In this document: positions 22,905 to 30,377 of the stretch, piece after piece
How the letters are laid out: every line of letters begins with the position of its first letter
Position numbering within the stretch: position 1 is the stretch's first letter
Assembly: GCA_036502295.1 (NCBI GenBank)
Contig: DASXYU010000062.1
Coordinates: 1-30,785 of the forward strand
Origin: DASXYU01 sp036502295
GTDB taxonomy: Bacteria > Actinomycetota > Actinomycetes > Mycobacteriales > Jatrophihabitantaceae
Direction: 5' to 3'
DNA: 30,785 nucleotides
Translations under genes and position numbers: made by a program
Notes under the pieces: generated by a model
Databases searched by the model: none
The model's input: only the letters and a program-made list of their open reading frames with translations
Told to the model about the DNA's origin: nothing

Positions 22905-23425
22905 TGGCACGAACGAATGGCACGTCCACCCGCGGGTTGTCGTACACGGTTCCCGGTCTTCGCAAGGAGGACGCCGCGACCGTCGTCCAGATGCTGCAGG
23001 GGAGGCTCAACGCGCTGAACAGCCTGGCGCTCGTCCTCAAGCACATCCACTGGAACGTGGTCGGCACGCATTTCATCGCGGTACACACGATGCTCGATCC
23101 GCAGGTCGAGGCGGTGCGTGCGATGGTGGATGCCACGGCGGAGCGCATGGCGACGCTGGGCGGTTCTCCGGTCGGCACTCCGGCGGCGCTCGCCGAGGCG
23201 AGCACGGCCGATTACAAGCTGGGCCGAGCCGACGCGATCGAGCATCTGCGGCTGCTCGACGAGTACTACTCGACGATCATCGAGGCGCACCGTGGTGGGA
23301 TCGTCACGACCGGGAAGGCCGACCCGGTGACGCAGGACATGCTCATCGAGCAGACCGAGAGCCTGGAACTCTTCCAGTGGTTCGTCCGCGCGCATCTGGA
23401 GACCGGTACCGGCTCACTCACCTGA
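22904..23425 (+). CDS. dps: Dps family DNA-protection ferritin
   Basis: This is a 173-residue Dps protein, which forms a 12-subunit shell that oxidises and stores iron and protects DNA during stress or starvation. The ferroxidase ligands are in place: His49 in HIHWNV, His61 and Asp65 in AVHTMLDPQVE, and Asp76 and Glu80 in MVDATAERM. The N-terminal tail is short and contains a few basic residues. The ATG at 22904 (TGATG overlap) is preceded by AAAGGATG; GTG 22901 is an alternative. It is coupled to the pyruvate oxidase-like gene. Its 3' end overlaps the convergent hypothetical gene by 12 bases. Confidence 0.93.
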   Translation: MARTNGTSTRGLSYTVPGLRKEDAATVVQMLQGRLNALNSLALVLKHIHWNVVGTHFIAVHTMLDPQVEAVRAMVDATAERMATLGGSPVGTPAALAEASTADYKLGRADAIEHLRLLDEYYSTIIEAHRGGIVTTGKADPVTQDMLIEQTESLELFQWFVRAHLETGTGSLT

Positions 23426-23701
23426 GCCGCGAGTCTCCGTCGGGCTCGAGGAGGGAGGGGTGGTCTGCACACGGCCGGGTGGCGTTTCGCGACTCCGCTC
23501 GGATGCCTCACTGAGCTGGCGTGAATCCTCATCCATCTCGGCGGCGTGCAGGGCCGCCCGCTGATGAGGCAGACGGTCGGCGACCGCAGCCTGTTCGGCG
23601 GCAGAACGGCGGTCGCGATGCCAGGCTGCATCGCGACCGCCCGTGCGATGCAGCCACTCCTCGGCCGAGTTCGAGTCGGTCGGTTCGTCCGAGCCGGACA
23701 C
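23414..23701 (-). CDS. Hypothetical charged protein
   Basis: This is a protein of about 95 residues, rich in Arg, Glu, Ala and Ser, probably helical in the middle (WHRDRRSAAEQAAVADRLPH) and disordered at both ends. No family is recognised. Third codon positions are mostly G or C, as in true genes here. The GTG at 23701 begins 2 bases after the stop of the DUF6131 gene, so it is probably the second gene of the operon driven by the SigF-type promoter at 23869-23895. The opposite strand is also open, so confidence is moderate. Confidence 0.5.
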   Translation of the reverse strand: MSGSDEPTDSNSAEEWLHRTGGRDAAWHRDRRSAAEQAAVADRLPHQRAALHAAEMDEDSRQLSEASERSRETPPGRVQTTPPSSSPTETRGSGE

Positions 23702-23703
23702 GG

Positions 23704-23859
23704 CTACCACCAGTACCGGCGACCGGCGATCGTCCTGCCGGCCGCACCGACGATGGCGAGGACGGCGCCGATCACGATGGCGAGGACGCCGAGCGTCCAG
23801 ATGATGCCGACCTTGAAGATGACACCGATGATGAGCAAGACAAGCCCAAGGATGATCAT
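23704..23859 (-). CDS. DUF6131 family small membrane protein
   Basis: This is a 51-residue protein with two hydrophobic helices (residues 1-15 and 18-40) and a C-terminal GRTIAGRRYWW. MIILGLVLLIIGVIFKVGII and the Gly-Arg-Arg-aromatic ending match the actinobacterial DUF6131 family; no function is assigned. The ATG at 23859 lies 9 bases after the -10 element of a perfect SigF-type promoter and has only a weak GAGG before it. Stress-related expression is therefore likely. Confidence 0.82.
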   Translation of the reverse strand: MIILGLVLLIIGVIFKVGIIWTLGVLAIVIGAVLAIVGAAGRTIAGRRYWW

Positions 23860-23868
23860 GCCTCGCGA

Positions 23869-23895
23869 CTACCCGCGCCGCTGAGAGTTTGAAAC
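23869..23895 (-). promoter_or_regulatory. SigF/SigB-type promoter for the DUF6131 operon
   Basis: On the minus strand GTTT (23892-23895) is followed after exactly 17 bases by GGGTAG (23869-23874). The -10 element ends 9 bases before the ATG at 23859. This is the third exact copy of the layout in this window. Confidence 0.75.
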
Positions 23896-23912
23896 TGCCG
23901 ATTGACGGGCAT
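23887..23912 (+). promoter_or_regulatory. Possible divergent SigF-like promoter for the membrane protein gene
   Basis: GTTT (23887-23890) is followed after 16 bases by GGGCAT (23907-23912), one mismatch from GGGTAT. Its -35 element overlaps that of the minus-strand promoter in the palindrome GTTTGAAAC. A start near 23919 would give a leader of about 88 bases. Confidence 0.35.
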
Positions 23913-24006
23913 CAGGCACATGAGCGCCGGGTAACTGTGCACCCTGTCGGACGGGCGCATGAAGGCTCTCGACCCTTGGCGGATCACACGACCGCAGGAG
24001 GCAGTG

Positions 24007-24741
24007 ATGTCACGTGCAACGAGTCAGATTCCAGTAACTCAGATCCGGAACCGGTGGATGACGCCCCGCGCCCGCGGTGCGATCACCGGGCTGGGCTTGG
24101 TCCTTCTTGGCGCGTGGGCCGCAGTGGTGCCGTTCATCGGCCCCTATTTCGACTACGGCTACACGCCTGACACGACGTGGACCTGGACAGAGGGACGCGG
24201 CCTGCTCGAGGTGCTGCCCGGGGCGGTCGCGTTCGCTGCCGGCCTCGCATTGCTGCTCACCCGCCACCGCGCGGTCGGGGTCTTCGCGAGTTGGCTCGCG
24301 ACCGTGGCCGGAGCGTGGCTCGTCCTCGGACCGCTCGTCGCACCGCTGTGGCGAGCCGACCTGCTGGGCACGCCGATCGGCGACTCGACCGACGTGAGCA
24401 TGGCGCAGCTCGGAATGTTCTATGGCGTCGGTGCCGTGATCATGCTCTTCGCCGGCACTGCGCTCGGCAGATTCAGCGTGATCGGGGTGCGCGACGTCGA
24501 GTACGTCGAGGCGGCGCAGGCGGAGATTGCCGATGACATGACCGAGGTGCCGGTTGCTCCGGTGCGCAGTGTGCCGCCCGAGATAGCTGAGGACTACCCA
24601 GCTGAGAACTACGCAGCTGAGGACTACCCGCAGGGGGTCGACCACCCGACCACTGTGACGCCGACACCGGAGCCTGTCGCGGAAGAAGGGCCCCGACACA
24701 GCTTCCGGCACAAGGACCAGCGCACACCCGCCACGCACTGA
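24007..24741 (+). CDS. Membrane protein with four helices and an acidic tail
   Basis: This is a 244-residue protein of unrecognised family. After a basic N-terminus (PRARGAITG), hydrophobic segments lie at about residues 24-44, 64-82, 90-108 and 136-156. The cytosolic tail is acidic and includes tandem repeats of AEDYP/AENYA type. The ATG at 24007 is preceded by CAGGAGG. A weak SigF-like promoter lies at 23887. Function unknown. Confidence 0.75.
   Translation: MSRATSQIPVTQIRNRWMTPRARGAITGLGLVLLGAWAAVVPFIGPYFDYGYTPDTTWTWTEGRGLLEVLPGAVAFAAGLALLLTRHRAVGVFASWLATVAGAWLVLGPLVAPLWRADLLGTPIGDSTDVSMAQLGMFYGVGAVIMLFAGTALGRFSVIGVRDVEYVEAAQAEIADDMTEVPVAPVRSVPPEIAEDYPAENYAAEDYPQGVDHPTTVTPTPEPVAEEGPRHSFRHKDQRTPATH
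24585..24629 (+). repeat. Three 15-bp tandem repeats within the membrane protein gene
   Basis: Copies 1 and 3 are identical (AGCTGAGGACTACCC) and copy 2 differs at two bases (AGCTGAGAACTACGC). They encode a pentapeptide-like acidic Tyr repeat in the C-terminal tail. Such in-frame repeats often vary in number between strains. Confidence 0.85.
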
Positions 24742-24884
24742 CGCGACGTGCGCCCCGAGGGTGCCGATCGGTAGATCAGTACCAAAGTCAAAGTCACGCC
24801 CGAGATCGTTCATTGGCACCCGTGACTTTCGGTTCTGCGGGCCCGATAAATGGGGCGCCAAGCTCTGGTGGAGGGAGTTTCGGC

Positions 24885-24902
24885 GTGGGTGCGTCCACCC
24901 AC
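24885..24902. promoter_or_regulatory. Inverted repeat in the leader of the DevS-like kinase gene
   Basis: GTGGGTG and CACCCAC form a perfect 7-bp inverted repeat around CGTC, 66 bases before the kinase start, in the 227-base interval 24742-24968. No clear promoter was identified in this interval. A weak DevR-like sequence (AGTACCAAAGTCAA, 24778-24791) is also present. Role unknown. Confidence 0.35.
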
Positions 24903-24968
24903 ACGCCGGCGTTTGGCGGACGTGATCAACAAGCACTCCATACGACCGATTCGGGATACAGTCCTCGT

Positions 24969-26684
24969 ATGCCGTCGGAGGATGGAGACCTCAGTTTCCT
25001 GGACGGTCCGAAGCTCGAACTCGACGTTCTGATCGACCGTCTGGTCGAGAGCGCGCAAGGCGTGAAACGGGCTCAGGACCGACTACGCGGCTTGCTGCGC
25101 GCCAATGAACTCATCTCCGGACACCTCAACCTCGTCGACGTCCTGCGCTACATCGTCCAGGCGGCATGTGACCTCGCGGATGCGAAGTACGGTGCTCTCG
25201 GCGTCATCGCCTCTGACGGAAGCCTCGAGCAGTTCATCCACGTCGGTATCGCCGATGAGCTGGCGGCGGAAATCGGGGCGCTGCCGCAGGGCAAGGGTCT
25301 GCTCGGCGCCCTCATCAACGACCCGAAGCCGATCCGGCTGGAGGACATGGGAGCCGACCCGCGATCGGTGGGCTTTCCGGACCGCCACCCGCCAATGGAG
25401 TCGTTCCTGGGAGTACCGATCCGTGTCGGCGACGACGTCTTCGGCAACCTCTACCTCACCGGCAGTAGCCGCGGAAAGTTCTCGGCGGACGACGAGGAAC
25501 TGATGCGCTCGCTCGCCGGTACCGCCGGCACGGCCATCAGCAATGCTCGCCTCTACGCCGAGTCGCAGCGACGGCAGCGATGGCTCGCGGCCTCTGCCGA
25601 AATCGGTGCCCAACTGCTCGCCGACTCCGGCGAGGACCCGCTGCGCATGGTCGCCCGCAATGCCCAGGAGATCGCCGACGCCGACCTGGTGGCGATCGTC
25701 CTCGTCACGCCTGACGGCGAGTCGGGGATGGTCGAGGTCGCGATCGGTGACGGCGCCGAGGAACTCGTCGCCCGGCAGCGGCAGCTCACGCACATGCTCG
25801 TCGGGCAGGTGATCCGCAATGCCACTCCGATCCAGCTGAGGTCGCTCGCCGAAGGCGGTGACCTGGGAACGATCGACCTGCTTCCCGGACAACCGGTGAT
25901 CGATGTCGGCCCGCTCATGCTGCTGCCGCTCACCGGAAGCGCGGACACGCGAGGTGCGCTGGTGATCGTCCGTCGCGCGGGACGCAGCGTCTTCACCGGA
26001 GCCGATCTGGAGATGGTCGGCGGCTTCGCGAGCCACGCGTCGATCGCACTCGAACTCTCCGCCGCGCGTTCGGACCGGCAGCGCATCGCATTGCTCGAAG
26101 ACCGCGACCGCATCGCCCGCGACCTGCACGACCACGTCATCCAGCAGCTCTTCGCGGTCGGCTTGAGCATCGAGGGCACGGCTGCGCTGGTGTCGCCCGA
26201 CCACGCGCAGCGCCTGCGCGATCAGGTTGCCGACATAGACCGCACGATCCGCCAGATCCGCACGAGCATCTTCGAACTCCGTGGAGCACTCGGCGGGATG
26301 AGCGGCGCGACGCGGCAGCGGGTGCTCGAGATCGTCGGTGAACTCACCGTGGTGCTCGGATTCGCGCCGCAGGTGGTGTTCTCCGGGCAGGTGGATCTCA
26401 CCGTTGTCGGCGACCTCGCCGACGACGTGGTTGCGGTGATACGCGAAGCGCTCACCAATGTGGCTCGGCATGCGCACGCCAGCGCCGTCGTCACCGACGT
26501 CACCGTCTCTTCAGGCGAGGTCGAGTTGACCATCAGCGACAACGGCATCGGGATCTCCGAACCGTCGCGGGTCAGCGGGTTGGAGAATTTGCGTAAGCGC
26601 GCCGAGCGGCGCGGTGGCTCGTTCGACGTGACGAAGGCCCCAACCGGGGGAACTCGTCTGACATGGAAGGCGCCCGCGGCATGA
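24969..26684 (+). CDS. DevS/DosT-like GAF-GAF sensor histidine kinase
   Basis: This is a 571-residue cytosolic kinase homologous in architecture to mycobacterial DevS (DosS), which senses O2, NO and CO through heme in its first GAF domain. GAF-A (about 40-200) retains HPPMESFLGVPIRVGDD; the His of HPPM (His140) corresponds to the heme-ligand His149 of DevS. GAF-B follows (about 205-365). HisKA_3 has DRIARDLHDHVIQQLFAVGL, with phosphoacceptor His387, and the HATPase domain has EALTNVARHA and SDNGIG. The ATG at 24969 was chosen from alignment with the family; the frame is open upstream. The stop overlaps the regulator gene by 4 bases (ATGA). Heme binding is inferred. Confidence 0.9.
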   Translation: MPSEDGDLSFLDGPKLELDVLIDRLVESAQGVKRAQDRLRGLLRANELISGHLNLVDVLRYIVQAACDLADAKYGALGVIASDGSLEQFIHVGIADELAAEIGALPQGKGLLGALINDPKPIRLEDMGADPRSVGFPDRHPPMESFLGVPIRVGDDVFGNLYLTGSSRGKFSADDEELMRSLAGTAGTAISNARLYAESQRRQRWLAASAEIGAQLLADSGEDPLRMVARNAQEIADADLVAIVLVTPDGESGMVEVAIGDGAEELVARQRQLTHMLVGQVIRNATPIQLRSLAEGGDLGTIDLLPGQPVIDVGPLMLLPLTGSADTRGALVIVRRAGRSVFTGADLEMVGGFASHASIALELSAARSDRQRIALLEDRDRIARDLHDHVIQQLFAVGLSIEGTAALVSPDHAQRLRDQVADIDRTIRQIRTSIFELRGALGGMSGATRQRVLEIVGELTVVLGFAPQVVFSGQVDLTVVGDLADDVVAVIREALTNVARHAHASAVVTDVTVSSGEVELTISDNGIGISEPSRVSGLENLRKRAERRGGSFDVTKAPTGGTRLTWKAPAA

Positions 26685-27331
26685 CGGAATCCGAGAAGCC
26701 GATCAGGATCTTTCTGCTCGACGACCACGAGGTGGTGCGGCGCGGTCTCGCCGATCTGCTGAGCAATACGCCCGGTTTCGAGATCGTCGGCGAGGCGAGC
26801 TCCGTCGAGGAGGCGCGCGCCCGGATCTTCGATGTCGCGCCCGATGTGGCGGTACTCGACGGCCGCCTTCCGGACGGGAGCGGCATCGATGTCTGTCGTG
26901 ACATCCGCTCACGACTACCCGGTACCTACTGCTTGATCCTCACCTCTTACGACGACCAGGACGCTGTGATGGCGGCCGTCCTCGCCGGCGCCTCCGGTTA
27001 CGTCCTCAAGGAGGTGCGCGGTTCCGGCCTCATCGACGCGATCCGCCAGGTCGCGCTGGGACGCACGCTCATCGACCCGGGCGTGATGGAGAAGATGATC
27101 AATCAGATCCGTAACCCCGCGCAGGAGGACGGCAAGCTCGCGCAGTTGTCCGATCGTGAGCGCGAAGTGCTCGACCTCATCGCGGACGGCCTGACGAACC
27201 GGCAGATCGCCGAGAGGCTCTTCCTCGCCGAGACGACTGTGAAGAACTACGTCTCGAGCCTGCTGGCCAAGCTCGGGATGAACCGGCGTACGCAAGCGGC
27301 GGTCTACGGTGCGGACCTTCGTCGCAACTGA
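26681..27331 (+). CDS. DevR/DosR-like response regulator
   Basis: This is a 216-residue NarL-type regulator, partner of the DevS-like kinase. The receiver domain has the Asp pair in FLLDDHEVVRRGL, phosphoacceptor Asp60 in VAVLDGRLPDGSG and Lys110 in GYVLKEVRGSGL. The DNA-binding domain contains LSDREREVLDLIADGLTNRQ, then IAERLFLAETTVKNYVSSLL, closely resembling DevR. The ATG at 26681 overlaps the kinase stop (ATGA). In mycobacteria DevR turns on the dormancy regulon, including Acg-type nitroreductases; an Acg-family gene follows here at 27828. Confidence 0.92.
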   Translation: MTESEKPIRIFLLDDHEVVRRGLADLLSNTPGFEIVGEASSVEEARARIFDVAPDVAVLDGRLPDGSGIDVCRDIRSRLPGTYCLILTSYDDQDAVMAAVLAGASGYVLKEVRGSGLIDAIRQVALGRTLIDPGVMEKMINQIRNPAQEDGKLAQLSDREREVLDLIADGLTNRQIAERLFLAETTVKNYVSSLLAKLGMNRRTQAAVYGADLRRN

Positions 27332-27827
27332 GCGATGACAACGTACTGAGCCGTACAGGCCGAAACTCCTCATCGGCTACGGGCCTTAGTCCTCTCGTGT
27401 CAGGTAGCACGAGCTGGGGACGATAGACGGAATACTCCGCCGGTCACCACCGGACGGTTCATTCCTCTACGCGCAGAAAAGGGTGATCACCATCGCGACG
27501 CTGCAGAAAGCCGCCCTCCGCCGAACTGTTGCTCTGCACGGAGTCGGAGCGGCGGGCGCTGGCCGAAGCCGCGGATATCGCCGAACGAGGTAGGCAGGCC
27601 GATCCTGCCGCGCTCGCCGAGGTCCTCGCGTGGTGCGGCTAGGCAGTGCGTCGGATGTTCCGTTTGTCGGAGGTCGCCGTATTGTCGACGTCCTCGTCGA
27701 CCACACAGCGACCCTTGGGGCGCGATTCGATGCCGGGATCATGCCGCCGGGCGTGTCTCGGGCTGCCGTGAGCCCGTCGGGCGTGGCAAGCTGGCGCAGC
27801 CGCCAGCCGGCCGGTTTGGGAGGAAGC
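27332..27827 (+). promoter_or_regulatory. Intergenic region before the Acg-family gene
   Basis: There is no convincing gene in these 496 bases. Possible DevR-type boxes, judged against GGGACTWWAGTCCC or GGGACCWWWGGCCC, are GGGACGATAGACGG (27417-27430) and GCGACCCTTGGGGC (27708-27721). Each matches 10 of 14 positions, which is weak evidence in GC-rich DNA. A short frame starting with TTG at 27529 is listed separately. The ribosome-binding site of the next gene, GGGAGGAAGC, lies at its right end. Confidence 0.35.
27529..27642 (+). CDS. Possible 37-residue protein or gene remnant
   Basis: A frame ending at TAG 27640 encodes a helical, gene-like sequence (CTESERRALAEAADIAERGR, then DPAALAEVLAWCG). 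A TTG at 27529 is the only plausible start, and no ribosome-binding site was seen. The sequence reads like genuine coding DNA, so it could be a small protein or the end of a decayed gene. Confidence 0.3.
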   Translation: MLCTESERRALAEAADIAERGRQADPAALAEVLAWCG

Positions 27828-28688
27828 GTGGCGCAGAACATCGACCTGCGCAGGGCTGCGATCCTCGCCGCGCAAGCGGCGTCCATCGCCAATTCGCAGC
27901 CCTGGCACTTCGACCTCTACGACGGCCGCATCGACGTCCTCGTCGAGCGTTCGCGCCAGCTGCCGGTCTATGACCCGGTCGGCCGCCAGTTGTCGTCGAG
28001 CGTCGGCTGTGCCGTCTTCAACGCGCGCGTGGCGCTTGCCGCCGGCGGGCATGGGGCCAGAGTCATGCTCGCCCCCGATCCGTCCCGCCCCGAGTTGATG
28101 GCGCGGATCGAGTCTTCACCGACCGCGCCGCTCGAACCGATCGGTTATCTGCACGATCAGATCGAGAGACGGGCGCCGGCCGGAGACGACTTCGCGTTGC
28201 GAGTGCTTCCGCCGCACCTTCGTCCGGTCATCGACAACGCCGCCGCGGCAGAGGGTGCCCGGACGGTGTGGGTCAAGAGTCTGGAACAGCTGATGCTGCT
28301 CGCCCAGGTGACGAAGCAGGCGGCGACGATCCAGGAGACCGAGCTCGGCGGGCTCACCGACGCACCGTTCTTCCACGAGCTGAGCACGTACTGGACCCCG
28401 ATGGAGACGGCGCCCGTCGGCAGCGTCCTCATCCTCTGTTCGAAGGACGACACGGTGCCGTCGTGGCTGCGTGCGGGTCAGGCCCTGCAGCGTGTGCTGC
28501 TCGAACTCACCGCCGAGGGTTTCTTCGGCGTGCCCCAGGGCGGCCCGATGGAGGTGCCGCTGAAGCGTGCGGCGGTTCGCCGCCTTTTGGACCTGAAGGA
28601 CGAGCCGGTGCTGGCGCTGCTGATCGGAACGGGGACGCCGCGTCCGCCGCGGCGTCGGCACCTCGTCGACGTCCTCACCGAGCACTAG
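27828..28688 (+). CDS. Acg-family FMN-binding nitroreductase-like protein
   Basis: This is a 286-residue protein of the nitroreductase-like Acg family (relatives Rv2032, Rv3127 and Rv3131 in M. tuberculosis, all in the DevR dormancy regulon). The N-terminal AAILAAQAASIANSQPWHF is the family hallmark and places the start at GTG 27828, behind GGAGGAAGC. SSSVGCAVFNARVALAAGGH and PQGGPMEVP are further conserved parts. M. tuberculosis Acg binds FMN but lacks normal nitroreductase activity and may sequester flavin. Location beside the DevS/DevR pair supports a hypoxia-related role. Confidence 0.85.
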   Translation: MAQNIDLRRAAILAAQAASIANSQPWHFDLYDGRIDVLVERSRQLPVYDPVGRQLSSSVGCAVFNARVALAAGGHGARVMLAPDPSRPELMARIESSPTAPLEPIGYLHDQIERRAPAGDDFALRVLPPHLRPVIDNAAAAEGARTVWVKSLEQLMLLAQVTKQAATIQETELGGLTDAPFFHELSTYWTPMETAPVGSVLILCSKDDTVPSWLRAGQALQRVLLELTAEGFFGVPQGGPMEVPLKRAAVRRLLDLKDEPVLALLIGTGTPRPPRRRHLVDVLTEH

Positions 28689-28710
28689 TCCCGGCGATTA
28701 CGCTGGGAAC

Positions 28711-29517
28711 ATGGCGCCGGTGGACACCCAATACGAAGACCTGCTGCGCCACGTCCTCACAGCCGGAACGCACAAGGACGACCGCACCGGCACCGGAACC
28801 ACCAGCGTCTTCGGCCACCAGTTGCGCTACGACCTGAGCAGGGGCTTTCCGCTGATCACCACCAAGCGGGTGCACTTCAAGTCGGTGGCGGTCGAACTGC
28901 TCTGGTTCCTCCGCGGCGACTCCAATGTCACGTGGCTGCGCGAGCAGGGCGTCACGATCTGGGATGAATGGGCCGATGCCGACGGCGAACTGGGTCCGGT
29001 CTACGGAGTGCAGTGGCGGTCCTGGCCCACGCCGGGCGGGGAGCACATCGATCAGATCGCGGAGGTGATGGCGCAGATCGAGTCGAACCCCGACTCGCGC
29101 CGGCTGATCGTCTCGGCATGGAACGTCGCGGAGATCGAGAGTATGGCGTTGCCGCCCTGCCACGCGTTCTTCCAGTTCTATGTCGCCGGTGGCCGCCTCT
29201 CGTTGCAGCTGTACCAGCGCAGCGCCGATCTCTTCCTCGGGGTGCCGTTCAACATCGCCAGCTACGCGCTGCTGGCGCACATGGTCGCGGCCCAGACCGG
29301 GCTGCAGGTCGGCGACTTCGTCTGGACCGGCGGCGACTGCCACATCTACGACAACCATCTGGAGCAGGTGCGCGAGCAGCTGACGAGGACGCCGTACCCG
29401 TTTCCGACGATCACGCTGCGCGACGGTGTCGAGTCGATCTTCGACTACGGCTTCGAAGACTTCACGTTGCACGATTACGAGCACCACCCCGCGATCAAAG
29501 CCCCGGTAGCTGTGTGA
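28711..29517 (+). CDS. thyA: Thymidylate synthase ThyA
   Basis: This is a 268-residue classical thymidylate synthase, which methylates dUMP to dTMP using methylenetetrahydrofolate. The catalytic Cys150 is in MALPPCHAFFQFYV. The substrate-binding QLYQRSADLFLGVPFN follows, then HIYDNHLEQV. Length is normal. The last bases overlap the dihydrofolate reductase start (GTGA), so product dihydrofolate is recycled by the coupled gene. Confidence 0.97.
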   Translation: MAPVDTQYEDLLRHVLTAGTHKDDRTGTGTTSVFGHQLRYDLSRGFPLITTKRVHFKSVAVELLWFLRGDSNVTWLREQGVTIWDEWADADGELGPVYGVQWRSWPTPGGEHIDQIAEVMAQIESNPDSRRLIVSAWNVAEIESMALPPCHAFFQFYVAGGRLSLQLYQRSADLFLGVPFNIASYALLAHMVAAQTGLQVGDFVWTGGDCHIYDNHLEQVREQLTRTPYPFPTITLRDGVESIFDYGFEDFTLHDYEHHPAIKAPVAV

Positions 29518-30005
29518 TCGGACTCGTCTGGGCCCAGGCCGCCAATGGTGTGATCGGACGCGACAACGCGCTGCCCTGGCACCTGCCCGAAGACATGGCC
29601 CACTTCCGCGAACTGACGCGCGGCACGACCGTGGTGATGGGACGCCTCACCTGGGACTCGCTGCCACCGCGGTTCCGTCCGCTGCCCGGGCGGTTCAACA
29701 TCGTCCTCTCGCGTGATCCGTCGTGGGCTTCGCCGGGTGCGGTGCGGGCCAGCGACTTCGCCGACGCGCTGACGATCGCGGCGAGTTCGACGATCGAAGC
29801 CGATGTGTGGGTGATCGGAGGTGCTTCGGTCTACGCCGCCGCCCTGCCGTTCGCCGATGCCCTCGTCGTCACGGAGTTGCTGGAGAGCTTCGACGGCGAC
29901 ACGTATGCCCCCGAGATGGGTGCTGGTTGGCGCGCGTCGGCGGGAGAGTGGCTCGCCTCCGAGACCGGCCTGCGCTACCGCTTCGCGCGGTACCTACGCT
30001 CGTAA
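29514..30005 (+). CDS. dfrA: Dihydrofolate reductase
   Basis: This is a 163-residue reductase that regenerates tetrahydrofolate with NADPH. It begins VIGLVWAQAANGVIGRDNAL, then PWHLPEDMAHF, which carries the catalytic acidic residue, here an Asp. TVVMGRLTWDSLP is the next conserved block, and VIGGASVYAAALP is the C-terminal NADPH site. The GTG start at 29514 overlaps the thyA stop by 4 bases. Confidence 0.95.
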   Translation: MIGLVWAQAANGVIGRDNALPWHLPEDMAHFRELTRGTTVVMGRLTWDSLPPRFRPLPGRFNIVLSRDPSWASPGAVRASDFADALTIAASSTIEADVWVIGGASVYAAALPFADALVVTELLESFDGDTYAPEMGAGWRASAGEWLASETGLRYRFARYLRS

Positions 30006-30029
30006 CCAGCCGATGAGCGAGGAGACGTA

Positions 30030-30377
30030 GTGACGACGACGGTGCGGACGTACAAAGTGGGTGGGGCGTTGACCCGCTACCGGATCCTCGCCTTCGCCAC
30101 CGGCGTGATGCTGCTGCTTGCGTTGATCGCGCTGATCGTCAAGGCGTTCCACTCCGGTGGGATGGAGCCGCTCACCGGCATCCTCTGGGTGATCCACGGC
30201 TACCTCTATCTCGTCTACGTGGTCTCCGTGGTCGACCTCGCGCTGCGGATGCGCTGGCCGCTGCTCAAGATCATCCCGATCGCGCTTGCCGGCACGATTC
30301 CCACGATGAGCTTCGTGGCCGAGCACTACGTCACCAGGCAGGTCCGTGCTCAGCGGGCCACCGACTCCTCGCCGTAG
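30030..30377 (+). CDS. DUF3817 family membrane protein
   Basis: This is a 115-residue integral membrane protein with three helices (about residues 17-38, 48-70 and 76-95). RYRILAFATGVMLLLALIAL, then WVIHGYLYLVYVVSVVDLAL and the FVAEHYVTRQ ending match DUF3817; function unknown. GTG 30030 is preceded by GAGGAGACGTA. Its last 28 bases overlap the convergent ECF sigma factor gene. Confidence 0.88.
   Translation: MTTTVRTYKVGGALTRYRILAFATGVMLLLALIALIVKAFHSGGMEPLTGILWVIHGYLYLVYVVSVVDLALRMRWPLLKIIPIALAGTIPTMSFVAEHYVTRQVRAQRATDSSP

Noticed and set aside
23521..23892. Plus-strand open frames opposite the DUF6131/hypothetical operon
   Set aside because: They are antisense to the DUF6131 gene and its promoter and show no recognisable domain.
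27467..27892. Minus-strand 141-codon frame before the Acg gene
   Set aside because: It overlaps the real start of the Acg-family gene, is arginine/proline-rich without domains, and looks like a GC-rich shadow frame.
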